A DNA stretch of 64,000 nucleotides from Pseudomonas mohnii. Its GTDB lineage: Bacteria > Pseudomonadota > Gammaproteobacteria > Pseudomonadales > Pseudomonadaceae. A program made the position numbers and the translations under genes. The notes beneath the pieces were generated by a model that worked only from the letters and a program-made list of their open reading frames with translations, did no database searches and was not told the origin of the DNA. The stretch spans positions 52,552-116,551 of the forward strand of contig NZ_FNRV01000002.1 in assembly GCF_900105115.1 (NCBI RefSeq), given 5' to 3'. How positions within the stretch are numbered: position 1 is the first letter of the stretch; each line of letters begins with the position of its first letter. Positions 53,226-64,000 of this stretch are shown here, in pieces.

Positions 53226-54965
53226 ATGCGTAACCTTCATGAAAACAGCTTGCAAGCTGCGTTGAAAGCTTGTAAAGGCAGTTTCATATCAGTCGGTATT
53301 TTCAGTTTATTTGTCAATGCCCTGATGCTTGTTCCTACCTTCTATATGCTCCAGGTCTATGGCCGAGTGGTAACAAGCGGTAGCATTTCTACGTTAGTGA
53401 TGCTGACCATCATCATGACCGTGCTGGTTATCACGATGGGGTCCCTGGAGTGGGTCCGTTCGCGGATCATGGTTCGCGTCAGCACCAAGCTGGATGTATT
53501 GCTAAGCCGCGATGTATATAAGGCCAGTTTCAAGCGTTCACTGGAAAGTGGCGGTATGGATGCTTCGGCCCAGTCACTCAACGATTTGACAGGCCTGCGG
53601 CAGTTTCTAACGGGCAATGGATTGTTTGCTTTTTTTGATGCTCCGTGGCTGCCGATCTACATTGCTGTGATGTTCCTGTTCCATCCTTGGTATGGATGGG
53701 TCGCTATTGGTAGCGCCCTGGTGCTGCTATTCCTCGCCTACATGAATGAAAAGATGACAGGCAAGGCTTTAGGGCAAGCGAATAAAGAAAACATCGCTGC
53801 AACCCTGTACACGACTAAAAACCTGCGTAATGCCGAAGTAATCGAATCAATGGGGATGCTGAATACCCTCATGCACCGCTGGGGTATGCGTCAGAAAAAT
53901 GTATTGATCCTTCAGTCCCAGGCAAGCGACAAGGGCGGGATAGTCAGTGCTGTTTCCAAAACCTTCCGCATGCTTATTCAGTCGTTGATCCTCGGTTTGG
54001 GGGCATATTTAGCCGTAAACCATGAGATCAGCCCTGGTTTGGTTATCGCAGGTTCGGTTTTGCTGGGACGTGCGCTGGCTCCTATCGACTTGATTATCGG
54101 TAGTTGGAAAGGCTTTATTGCCGCCCGATCGCAATATGACCGGCTCAACGACACTCTCGATAAGTTGCATGCAGAGCCAGAGCGCATGGCATTGCCTGCA
54201 CCTCAAGGGCATGTATTGGTTGAGAACTTGATCGTTTGCCCTCCCGGTTCAAAAACGCCGATCTTGCGTGGCATCAGCTTTGGTGTCCCGGCCGGCTCTG
54301 TAGTCGGCATTATTGGCCCGAGCGCGTCAGGAAAATCCACGCTGGCCCGAGCATTGATGGGTGTATGGGCGCCCCAGAATGGTGTCGTACGCCTGGATGG
54401 TGCCGACATCAGCAATTGGGATAAAGACCAGCTAGGCCCTTACATGGGGTATTTGCCTCAGGACATTGAGCTCTTTGAAGGCACCATTAGCGAAAACATT
54501 TCACGCTTCACCGACGTCGATCCCGAGAAAGTGGTGCGCGCTGCCAAGACTGCAGGCGTACACGAAATGATTCTGTTGCTGCCCGATGGCTATGACACTG
54601 TCATCGGCAGTGAAGGGGTCAACCTTTCCGGTGGTCAGCGTCAGCGTGTCGGCCTGGCCCGTGCCATCTATGGTTCGCCGCGCCTTATTTTGCTGGATGA
54701 ACCCAATTCCAACCTCGATGAGGTTGGTGAGCGTGCTCTGGCATCCGCTATCCAGGAGCTAAAGCTTACTGGGGCGACCATCTTCGTCATCACTCACCGC
54801 ACCACCATCCTGTCTCAACTCGATCGGTTGCTCGTCATGAGCGCAGGTGGAGTCAGCATGTACGGTCCGCGTGATCAAGTAATGGAAGAACTCAACAAAC
54901 AACAACTTGCCGCTCAACAAAAAGCTGCTCAAGTTGCCACGGGCACGGCTCCGGCCAGCGCCTGA
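53226..54965 (+). CDS. Type I secretion ABC transporter (PrtD/RsaD-like)
   Basis: A 579-residue inner-membrane ABC exporter with fused membrane and ATPase domains and no C39 peptidase domain. About six helices (residues 20-300) precede the ATPase: Walker A GPSASGKST (about 364), signature NLSGGQRQRVGLARAIYG (about 468) and Walker B LILLDEPNSNLDE (about 488). This length and layout fit the protease/S-layer exporters rather than the RTX-toxin type. First of three secretion genes in order ABC, adaptor, outer channel; 13 bases separate it from the adaptor start. The likely cargo is the large protein at 62601. Confidence 0.93.
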   Translation: MRNLHENSLQAALKACKGSFISVGIFSLFVNALMLVPTFYMLQVYGRVVTSGSISTLVMLTIIMTVLVITMGSLEWVRSRIMVRVSTKLDVLLSRDVYKASFKRSLESGGMDASAQSLNDLTGLRQFLTGNGLFAFFDAPWLPIYIAVMFLFHPWYGWVAIGSALVLLFLAYMNEKMTGKALGQANKENIAATLYTTKNLRNAEVIESMGMLNTLMHRWGMRQKNVLILQSQASDKGGIVSAVSKTFRMLIQSLILGLGAYLAVNHEISPGLVIAGSVLLGRALAPIDLIIGSWKGFIAARSQYDRLNDTLDKLHAEPERMALPAPQGHVLVENLIVCPPGSKTPILRGISFGVPAGSVVGIIGPSASGKSTLARALMGVWAPQNGVVRLDGADISNWDKDQLGPYMGYLPQDIELFEGTISENISRFTDVDPEKVVRAAKTAGVHEMILLLPDGYDTVIGSEGVNLSGGQRQRVGLARAIYGSPRLILLDEPNSNLDEVGERALASAIQELKLTGATIFVITHRTTILSQLDRLLVMSAGGVSMYGPRDQVMEELNKQQLAAQQKAAQVATGTAPASA

Positions 54966-54978
54966 CAGGAAGATGTCG

Positions 54979-56301
54979 ATGACCCGCTCTCTCAGTAATC
55001 AAACCGATAGCTTCGCTGATCTTCCGATTTCCGACCGAAAAACGCGTCGCCTCGGCTTTGGCATTGTGTTCGTGACTTTCGGCTTGTTCGGCACCTGGGC
55101 TGCATTCGCGCCACTCGATGGCGCTGTTTACGCCCCAGGTGTTGTCACCGTGCAGACTTACCGCAAGACGGTCCAGCACCTTGAGGGCGGTATCGTTAAA
55201 GACGTGCTGGCTCACGATGGTGACATCGTCAAGAAAGGTGATCCGCTGATCATCCTTGACGATGCCCAGCTGCGCTCCGAATACGAAATGACACGCAATC
55301 AGCTGATTGCAGCCAAGGCGATGGAAGCCCGCCTGATCGCAGAGCGGGACGACAAATCTGTCATAACGTTTGACCAAATGTACGAGCCTGAAAGTCCGCG
55401 GGGCATCGAAGCGCGTGCGGGTGAAACCGAGGTTTTCAATGCGCGCCGCGGTGCGCGCCTGGGCCAGATTGCAGTACTTCAAGAGCGTATTGGACAGTTA
55501 AACCAGCAAATCAAAGGTACCGATACCATCATTGGTACCAAGCAAAACCTTGAGCAGTCCTACACCGGTGAAATTGGTGATTTGAACGAATTGCTTGCTC
55601 AAGGCTTCGTCGATAAGCAGCGCATGCTGGAACAGCAGCGCAAGCTCGATATGCTCAAATCCGAAGTTGCAGATCATCGCTCTACCATTACCAAGACTCG
55701 CCTGCAGATCAATGAAACGCAATTGCAGATATTGCAAGTCAACAAGGATTTCAACTCCGACGTGGTTAAGCAGTTGTCTGAAATCCAGACCAAGGCTTAT
55801 GACCTGCAAGAGCGTACGGCAGCACTGGAAGATCGCCTGAGTCGCATCATCATCCGCGCTCCGGATGACGGTATGGTCATCGGTATGACCGTTCATACCG
55901 TCGGCGGTGTTGTACGCCAGGCAACCCCTCTGCTGGATATCGTCCCGTCTGTCTCCGAGTTGATTGTCGAAGCTCAAGTCGCGCCTCAAGACATCAACCG
56001 CATCGCCATTGGAAAACTGGCGGACATTCGCTTTAGTGCGTTCAACAGCGCCACGACCCCCGTGATCGAAGGCAGTGTCACGAACATATCGGCAGACCGG
56101 TTAACCAATGAAAAAACCGGCCAGCCTTATTACCTGGCCAGAGTCAGCGTCACCGAGGCGGGTCTAAAAAAACTTGCTGATCGTAAGCTTCTGGCGGGTA
56201 TGCCGGCTGACGTGCTGATTAATACGGGTGAACGTACCATGCTGCAATATCTGATGCAGCCAGCGCACAACGCTATCTCGCAATCGATGATTGAGGAGTG
56301 A
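54979..56301 (+). CDS. Type I secretion membrane fusion protein (HlyD/PrtE-like)
   Basis: A 440-residue adaptor with a short cytoplasmic N-terminus, one membrane helix (about residues 27-47, FGIVFVTFGLFGTWAAFAPL), lipoyl halves (YRKTVQHLEGGIVKDVLAHDGDIVKKGDPL and RIIIRAPDDGMVIGMTVHTVGGVVRQ) and long coiled coils (about 150-290) that span the periplasm. ATG 54979 has AGGA eight bases upstream; ATG 54973 is two codons earlier but too close to that site. The C-terminus (GERTMLQYLMQPAHNAISQSMIEE) is typical of the family. Confidence 0.92.
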   Translation: MTRSLSNQTDSFADLPISDRKTRRLGFGIVFVTFGLFGTWAAFAPLDGAVYAPGVVTVQTYRKTVQHLEGGIVKDVLAHDGDIVKKGDPLIILDDAQLRSEYEMTRNQLIAAKAMEARLIAERDDKSVITFDQMYEPESPRGIEARAGETEVFNARRGARLGQIAVLQERIGQLNQQIKGTDTIIGTKQNLEQSYTGEIGDLNELLAQGFVDKQRMLEQQRKLDMLKSEVADHRSTITKTRLQINETQLQILQVNKDFNSDVVKQLSEIQTKAYDLQERTAALEDRLSRIIIRAPDDGMVIGMTVHTVGGVVRQATPLLDIVPSVSELIVEAQVAPQDINRIAIGKLADIRFSAFNSATTPVIEGSVTNISADRLTNEKTGQPYYLARVSVTEAGLKKLADRKLLAGMPADVLINTGERTMLQYLMQPAHNAISQSMIEE

Positions 56302-56303
56302 TT

Positions 56304-58753
<2,450 letters not shown>

Positions 58754-58759
58754 TATCTT

Positions 58760-58788
58760 TATAGCTATATAGCTATCTAGCTAGCTAG
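58760..58788. repeat. TAGCTA-rich tract between gmd and its terminator
   Basis: Tandem TAGCTA/CTAGCTAG sequence of 29 bases, resembling the palindromes around the par genes at 40953, 43756, 44759 and 46373. Confidence 0.7.
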
Positions 58789-58794
58789 TCATAA

Positions 58795-58822
58795 GGGTCG
58801 CGTGAAAACGCGGCCCTTTTTT
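58795..58822 (+). terminator. Intrinsic terminator after gmd
   Basis: GGGTCGCG pairs with CGCGGCCC around TGAAAA (one G-T pair), followed by T6. It ends the secretion-gmd operon. Confidence 0.92.
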
Positions 58823-58927
58823 ATAGCGGTTGCCACGTAAACCGAATGCCGAATGCGGCCCACCTCTTTGTAGTGTTCAATAACACCCTCTTTTATTTTC
58901 TTTTCAATTTTTGTCCCAGGTCAGCTC

Positions 58928-61900
58928 ATGCAAAACGAAGCAAAGGTCACCATCCACCAGTTCGCCATCAGTGTCAGTCACGGTGACGGCATCAGCAACG
59001 GGATGATGTTGACCCGCAAGCTGCTGCGCCTGGCAGGCGTCAAGTCGGATATCTATTGCATCCAACCGTCAGAGCAAATGGCCGGCGACGTACTGTGTAT
59101 CGATGACTATCTGCCGGGCAGTGCCGATGCGTTGCTGGTGCATCACGGCATCGGAAACCCGGTTGAATCCTGGCTGCGTGATTTGCCCGAGCGCAAATTC
59201 ATGGTGTTCCACAACATCACGCCGGGCGAGCTGTTCCCCGCCGATCACGTCATTCAGCCGATGCTGGCCCACGGCTGGGAACAGGTCGATAGCTGGCAGC
59301 ACTGGCTGACGGGTAGTATTGCCGACTCCCGGCAGAACCTGCAGGAGCTGCTCACGCGCGGGTATGACGAACACAAGGTGACAGAGATTCCGTTGCTGGT
59401 GGACCTGGAGCGCATCGAGCCGCATGCGGTGCAGCGTCACGACACCCCGCGTCCGTTCACGTTGCTGTTCGTTGGCCGAATCATGCCGCACAAGAACCAG
59501 TTGGCCCTGGTCGAGGCATTCGCTCACCTGTTGCGCAGTGCACAAGTGCCGCTGCAGTTGTACCTCGTTGGCGGTTTTACCGTGGCTGATTACAAGGACA
59601 AGATTCAGGCGCGCATTCGCGAACTGGGGATCGAAGCCTTCGTCAACCTGACCGGCAAGGTTGATGATGACACCCTCAACGCCCTGTACTGCCGCAGCGA
59701 CCTGTTCGTTTCGTTGAGCAAGCACGAAGGCTTCGGCATGCCGCTGATCGAGGCCATGGCCCACGGTCTGCCGGTGTTGGCTTACGATGCGCCCAATAGC
59801 AACGTGGTTCACACCCTCGGCAATGCAGGCCTGTTGCTGGACAACGCCGAGCCTCACGAAGTCGCGGCGACCATTGCTCAGATCATGGAAAACCCGGCGC
59901 TGCGTCGCAGCATGAAACGCTACGGCATCGAGCGCATGGACGAGTTTGGCTACCAACGGCTTTACGACCGCCTAAGCGCTTTCCTGGCCCAATTCGAGAT
60001 CGTGTTGCCGCATCACACATTTCCGGTAGCGGTGCCGAAAGCAGCGGTGGATTACCGCATCGAGGGTCCATTCGACAGCACCTACAGCCTGGCGCTGGTG
60101 AACCGTGAGCTGGCCAAAGCGATCGCTGAACACGGCCACAAGGTCGCCTTGCGCGCCACCGAAGGGCCGGGGCCGATCCCGGTCGATCAGACATTCCTGC
60201 TGAATAACCCCGATTGTGCGGCCCTGCACGCACGCGCCGAACAACCGGCGAACACCGTGATGCGTCTGATGTACCCACCCCGGGTCACCGATATGCAGGG
60301 CGATCTGAATGTCATGTCCTGCTATGGCTGGGAAGAATCCTGCCTGCCGCAAGCCTACTGCCATGACTTCAACCATCAGACGCACCTGATCACCAGCATG
60401 TCCAGCTGGGTGACCACCACGTTGCGGGACAACGGCGTGACCGTGCCTTTGGCCACGGTGGGCCTGGGCGCGGACCATATCCTCAAGGCGGACATCGATT
60501 TCGACAGCCTGCCGGCCATGCCGCAGGTGACCAGCGAGCGCCTGAAGCTGCTGCACGTTTCGTCCTGCTTCCCGCGCAAAGGCGTCGACGTCTTGCTCAA
60601 GGCCTACGGCCAGGCCTTCACCGCCGAACACGCGGTGGTGCTGATTATCAAAACCTTCCCCAACCCGCACCACAACATCCAGCAGCAGTTGGCGGATTGG
60701 CGTGCCGAGTTCCCATCGGCGCCTGCGGTCGAGTTGATCGAACAGGATCTGCCGGATTCTGCCCTGCGCGCGCTGTACACCTTGTCCGATGCATTGGTCG
60801 CACCTTCGCGAGGGGAGGGCTTTGGCCTGCCGCTGGCAGAAGCGATGCTGCATCGCTTGCCGGTGATCGTGACGGGGCAGGGCGGTCAGACAGATTTCTG
60901 TACCGAACAGACCGCCTGGCTCATCGATTACCGTTACGAGCGTGCTCGCACTCACCTGAAAGCCAGTGCCTCAGTATGGTTTGAGCCGAGTAGCGAACAC
61001 TTGGCCGGCCTCTTGGGTGAGTTCTACCAGGCCTGGAGCAAAGGTGAGCTGAACGAGATGACCGCCGAGCGTGTCGAGGCTGCCGATGCCTTGATCCGCA
61101 GCCGCTTCACCTGGTCACACGTGGCCCAGGCCAGCGTCGAGGCCATTGCCGAGGCCAAGCGTCAGCCGTTACTCAAGAAAGCGCCGCGGCTGGGCAGCGT
61201 CACCACCTGGAACAGTGCCTGCGGCATTGCGACCTATAGCGCCAAACTGCTCGAGCCGGCCTTTGGTCTGGAGTGCCATGTATTCGCCAACGATGACGCA
61301 GTGCTGACCAGTGCCGATCAGGGAAACATTGAACGCTGCTGGAGCGCGGGCGATTTCGATCCGTTGGATCGTCTGAAAGCCGCCATTGAACGTTCCGGCG
61401 TGGATACGTTGCTGCTCCAGTTCAACTTCTCCTTCTTCGGGTTGCAGGCGTTTGCCTCGTTGCTGGATTGGGCGCATGGCCGCGGCATCCGTACGCTGGT
61501 GGTTTTCCACTCCACGGCCGATGTTCAGCATGGCGATAAGCTCAAGTCATTGTCCGACATGCGGGAGTCGTTGGCCGGTTCAGAGCGCCTGCTGGTACAC
61601 AGTGTGGGTGACCTCAATCGCCTTAAAGGCTTTGGCCTGAGCAAGAACCTGCTGCTGTTCCCTCACGGGGTCATTGATACCCCGGCGCCGGCGCCGGGAA
61701 CGCGTCAGAATGCCGCAAACCTGAAAGGCAAAACGATTATTGCCAGTTACGGCTTTTTATTGCCCCACAAAGGCATGCCGGAACTGATCGAGGCGTTCGC
61801 CCTATTGGCCAAGCGTGACGACTCTCTGCACCTGCTATTGGTCAATGCTGAATATCCGGTACCCGCTTCGGCAGCGCTTGCCGAAACCTGCCGTCAGCGG

Positions 61901-62305
61901 ATTCAGGCGCCGGATCTGGCGGGGCGAGTCACCTTGATCACCGACTACCTGCTTGACGAGGAGTCTCTGGCGTGGCTGGGAATGGCCGATGCAATCGTGT
62001 TCCCGTATCAACATACCCAAGAGTCTTCGAGTGCTGCCGTACGTTGGGGCCTGAGTACCGGTCGTCCGATTTTTTGCACCCCATTGGCCATCTTCGAGGA
62101 CGTGGCGGATGCCGTGACCTTCCTCCCTGGCACTGATAGCCAATCTATGGCAGATGGCTTGCGTAAAAATCTTGACGTCGGCCCGCTGGCTCGGCAGGCA
62201 GATTGGATCCGCAACCATGGATGGTCCACCGTTTCGGCCCGTCTACGTAACGTTTTAATCGCCCTCTCTGCTGAAAGTATTAAAACTTTAGTGGTCAGAA
62301 AGTAA
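58928..62305 (+). CDS. Three-module glycosyltransferase (GT4 type)
   Basis: A 1125-residue protein made of three consecutive GT-B modules. Module 1 (about 1-365): TLLFVGRIMPHKNQLALVEAF and the EX7E region SKHEGFGMPLIEAMAHGLPV. Module 2 (about 380-740): LLHVSSCFPRKGVDVLLKAY and PSRGEGFGLPLAEAMLHRLPV. Module 3 (about 755-1125): IIASYGFLLPHKGMPELIEAF, with FPYQHTQESSSAAVRWGLSTGRP, where the first Glu of the motif is altered. Such proteins make repeated disaccharide or trisaccharide units of O-polysaccharide. The position after gmd suggests mannose or deoxymannose transfer. Own promoter expected in 58823-58927, as a terminator separates it from gmd; the start follows CCAGGT, a weak ribosome site. 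Confidence 0.88.
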   Translation: MQNEAKVTIHQFAISVSHGDGISNGMMLTRKLLRLAGVKSDIYCIQPSEQMAGDVLCIDDYLPGSADALLVHHGIGNPVESWLRDLPERKFMVFHNITPGELFPADHVIQPMLAHGWEQVDSWQHWLTGSIADSRQNLQELLTRGYDEHKVTEIPLLVDLERIEPHAVQRHDTPRPFTLLFVGRIMPHKNQLALVEAFAHLLRSAQVPLQLYLVGGFTVADYKDKIQARIRELGIEAFVNLTGKVDDDTLNALYCRSDLFVSLSKHEGFGMPLIEAMAHGLPVLAYDAPNSNVVHTLGNAGLLLDNAEPHEVAATIAQIMENPALRRSMKRYGIERMDEFGYQRLYDRLSAFLAQFEIVLPHHTFPVAVPKAAVDYRIEGPFDSTYSLALVNRELAKAIAEHGHKVALRATEGPGPIPVDQTFLLNNPDCAALHARAEQPANTVMRLMYPPRVTDMQGDLNVMSCYGWEESCLPQAYCHDFNHQTHLITSMSSWVTTTLRDNGVTVPLATVGLGADHILKADIDFDSLPAMPQVTSERLKLLHVSSCFPRKGVDVLLKAYGQAFTAEHAVVLIIKTFPNPHHNIQQQLADWRAEFPSAPAVELIEQDLPDSALRALYTLSDALVAPSRGEGFGLPLAEAMLHRLPVIVTGQGGQTDFCTEQTAWLIDYRYERARTHLKASASVWFEPSSEHLAGLLGEFYQAWSKGELNEMTAERVEAADALIRSRFTWSHVAQASVEAIAEAKRQPLLKKAPRLGSVTTWNSACGIATYSAKLLEPAFGLECHVFANDDAVLTSADQGNIERCWSAGDFDPLDRLKAAIERSGVDTLLLQFNFSFFGLQAFASLLDWAHGRGIRTLVVFHSTADVQHGDKLKSLSDMRESLAGSERLLVHSVGDLNRLKGFGLSKNLLLFPHGVIDTPAPAPGTRQNAANLKGKTIIASYGFLLPHKGMPELIEAFALLAKRDDSLHLLLVNAEYPVPASAALAETCRQRIQAPDLAGRVTLITDYLLDEESLAWLGMADAIVFPYQHTQESSSAAVRWGLSTGRPIFCTPLAIFEDVADAVTFLPGTDSQSMADGLRKNLDVGPLARQADWIRNHGWSTVSARLRNVLIALSAESIKTLVVRK

Positions 62306-62431
62306 CCAAATATTTTAATGAATTGCCAGAAAGTTCCTACAGACATGATGAAAAAGAAGGCTTTCAGCTATTGTTCCGCCGCTAATTTGGCATGTATGAT
62401 CGCCCGGCAATTGCCAGTTATCACTCTGAAG

Positions 62432-62600
62432 GACTTAAAAAAAGTCCCGGAAAAATAACTGGCACAGGGTCAGTGAAAGCTGATTTCCCATAAAGGGGGC
62501 CACGGCCTACCGGGACGTGGCAACAGGCTGGGGCCGACGGGCTCTCATCCGAACGGAAGCCTGGATGTCGATATCGACTCATATTGGAGATGAAAACGTA
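62432..62600 (+). promoter_or_regulatory. Hairpin-rich 5' leader of the DUF4214 protein gene
   Basis: A series of stems: GGACTT/AAGTCC (62432-62448), GGGTCAG/CTGATTTCCC (62467-62489), GCCACG/CGTGGC (62499-62521), CAGGCT/AGCCTG (62524-62563) and the palindrome GTCGATATCGAC (62567-62578). The ribosome site GGAGA follows at 62586. It does not match a riboswitch class that I know; I considered c-di-GMP-I and its conserved core is absent. A long stable leader is common for very highly expressed surface-layer genes. Confidence 0.5.
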
Positions 62601-64000
62601 ATGGCTATTACCACTGCACAGATTCAACAGCTGTATGTTGCTTACTTGGGCCGCGCTGCCGACAAGGCTGGCCTGGATTACTGGTCCCAGCAACTGAACG
62701 GTGAGAAGCCTGTTCTGACTCTGGAAAATCTGCGCGCTAACTTCGTTAACGAGCAACCAGAGTACGTTAACGCTTATGCCGGCTTGACCCGTCAAGACAC
62801 AGTTATCAAAATTTACAACAACCTGTTCGGTCGTGCTCCAGATGCAGCTGGCCTGGATTACTGGTCCACTGGCGCTGGCTCCACCGTCAACGCTGACCAA
62901 TTGCTGACTGCTTTCATCTCCGGCGCTTCTGCTGCTGACGCAAAAGTAATCGCTAACAAGGTTCTCGTTTCTGAAGTTTACACCTCGACTGCTGGTGCTA
63001 ACTACGTCAAAGCCGACGCAAGCTCCATCCTGGGTGGCGTAGATGGCTCGGCAGATTCGGTAAGCAAAGCCATTGCGAAACTGGAAAATGGCAGCCTGTC
63101 GGGCATCGCTGTTCCTGCGGGCGTAGCAGCTTTGAAAGTAGTTGATGCCGCTCAGAAAGCGACTGATGACTACCAAGCAAGCAAAGTCACTGAGCTGAAA
63201 GACCTGAACAAAGCTGTTGTCGATCTGAACATCTCTTCTGGCGCTGCTGCAACTCTGACCGCACTGGGTACTCCGGCACCAGGCAAAGATCTTGCTTTTG
63301 ACGATGTTGATCAAGCGATTGACAATGCTGTTGCTCTGCGTGCCAAAATCGGTGGCGCTACCTCTGTTCTGGAGGCTTCGGCTAAGCAAGCAGTTACCGA
63401 CTTGGGCGCTACTCGCGACACTTACACCAAAGCAAACCTCGGCAACGTCGATCTGGCTGTAGCTTACGAGAAAGCACTTGCTACCAATGCTAGCTTGAAA
63501 AAGGCAGACACTGCTGCTGTTAGCTCCGCAACCGCTAAGACTGATGTTGACTTCACTGCTGCAAAAGGCGCGGCTGGTGGTACTGACGCTCTGGCAAAAG
63601 CAAACGCTGATGCCGGTCTGACTGTTGCAGTCACCGACGCTGCAACCCTGTACACCGCTTTGACTGACAAGACCAAAACTCAAGCTGAAGTCGACGCAGT
63701 CTCCAAGGCATTCTCTACTTTCCTGAATAACTCCACTGACTTCGCTAATCTGAAGAATTTGGCTGCAACTGACTACGCTAAAAACGTAGCAGTGCAAAAG
63801 GAAGCTGATACCGCTGCTCTAGTTACTGGTACTGGCGCTACAGCGTACAAGCAAGACCTGCTAGACAAAGCTACCGCTGATAAGACTCTTGCTGATGCCA
63901 AAGCTGCCGATGCACTGGTTGTGAAAGCTCAAGTCATTTCGAAAGCGAATGATGCACTGAAAGCTACCCTGCAAGACTCGAAGGATCATGTTCCTGATTT
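62601..64000 (+). CDS. Large secreted DUF4214 protein (S-layer or adhesin type), cut by window edge
   Basis: The frame is open for 466 codons to the window end. GGAGA lies ten bases before ATG. No N-terminal signal peptide, as for type I secreted proteins. Two DUF4214 repeats open it: IQQLYVAYLGRAADKAGLDYWSQQL (about residues 7-31) and VIKIYNNLFGRAPDAAGLDYWSTG (about 68-91). The rest is Ala/Thr/Asp/Lys-rich, low-complexity, with spaced KADT/KATD motifs and almost no Cys, Trp or Met. Codon use is strongly biased to GCT and other abundant codons, which suggests very high expression. The secretion system at 53226-57710 is the natural exporter. A C-terminal secretion signal lies beyond the edge. 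Confidence 0.85.
   Translation, partial: MAITTAQIQQLYVAYLGRAADKAGLDYWSQQLNGEKPVLTLENLRANFVNEQPEYVNAYAGLTRQDTVIKIYNNLFGRAPDAAGLDYWSTGAGSTVNADQLLTAFISGASAADAKVIANKVLVSEVYTSTAGANYVKADASSILGGVDGSADSVSKAIAKLENGSLSGIAVPAGVAALKVVDAAQKATDDYQASKVTELKDLNKAVVDLNISSGAAATLTALGTPAPGKDLAFDDVDQAIDNAVALRAKIGGATSVLEASAKQAVTDLGATRDTYTKANLGNVDLAVAYEKALATNASLKKADTAAVSSATAKTDVDFTAAKGAAGGTDALAKANADAGLTVAVTDAATLYTALTDKTKTQAEVDAVSKAFSTFLNNSTDFANLKNLAATDYAKNVAVQKEADTAALVTGTGATAYKQDLLDKATADKTLADAKAADALVVKAQVISKANDALKATLQDSKDHVPD

Noticed and set aside
62432..62600. c-di-GMP-I riboswitch in the DUF4214 leader
   Set aside because: The conserved core of that class is not present; only generic stems are seen.
62421..63797. 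A 458-codon minus-strand frame opposite the DUF4214 protein gene
   Set aside because: It is the mirror of a gene with strong GCT/GCA and ACT codon bias, is rich in Ser/Val/Cys/Gln, has no ribosome site and matches no family.

Overview
The window looks like DNA of the Pseudomonas fluorescens group. The OprD porin, paired CzcRS-type two-component systems, DUF2790-like small secreted proteins, rulB/umuC fragments and a type I secretion / GDP-mannose dehydratase locus all point there. No rRNA, tRNA or CRISPR array was seen.

Positions 1-30450 form a metal-resistance island. It holds the start of a copper/silver-type efflux operon on the minus strand (1-857), with a diverged second copy at 26956-28977 whose adaptor gene is cut short. 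It also holds a Zn/Cd/Pb P-type ATPase behind a MerR-type operator, a His-tailed zinc-ribbon protein, a CDF exporter, a retropepsin-like protein and an EptA-type phosphoethanolamine transferase. A decayed czcCB fossil and an orphan regulator follow, then two tandem CzcR/CzcS paralogue pairs, an intact czcCBA operon, three DUF2790-like genes and an OprD porin. Seven copies of a 16-bp box close to ATTACAnnnnTGTAAT sit before czcC, the czcC fossil, the DUF2790 genes, oprD and one gene-less spot. The gene-less spot has a promoter-like block and an intrinsic terminator, so it may encode a metal-responsive small RNA (22310-22492, minus).

Positions 24340-40700 are a junkyard of mobile DNA: an IS66 element, a small HTH bicistron with twin palindromic operators, two 5'-truncated rulB/umuC copies, a truncated IS4 element, a 3.85-kb Tn21-subgroup transposon with intact tnpA and dead tnpR, an ATPase fragment, an intact relBE module and an IS110 remnant.

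Positions 40950-46570 are a plasmid or integrative-element core: a P4-type integrase, a Tus-family replication-termination protein, a ParA plus small ParB-like partition pair, and a Rep_3-type initiator behind nine 20-bp iterons and a DnaA box. Three more iteron copies flank the core. Positions 46600-51320 carry two unknown genes, a broken YafQ toxin, a second tyrosine recombinase with its own short repeats, a 51-bp hairpin array and an IS5-type element.

From 51813 the sequence reads like ordinary surface-structure DNA: a GT4 glycosyltransferase, a three-gene type I secretion system, gmd, a three-module glycosyltransferase of 1125 residues, and the start of a large DUF4214-containing secreted protein behind a hairpin-rich leader. 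The set resembles an S-layer or adhesin export locus coupled to polysaccharide synthesis. Whether the rep/par core is an integrated plasmid in a chromosome or the whole window is a large plasmid cannot be settled from the sequence.
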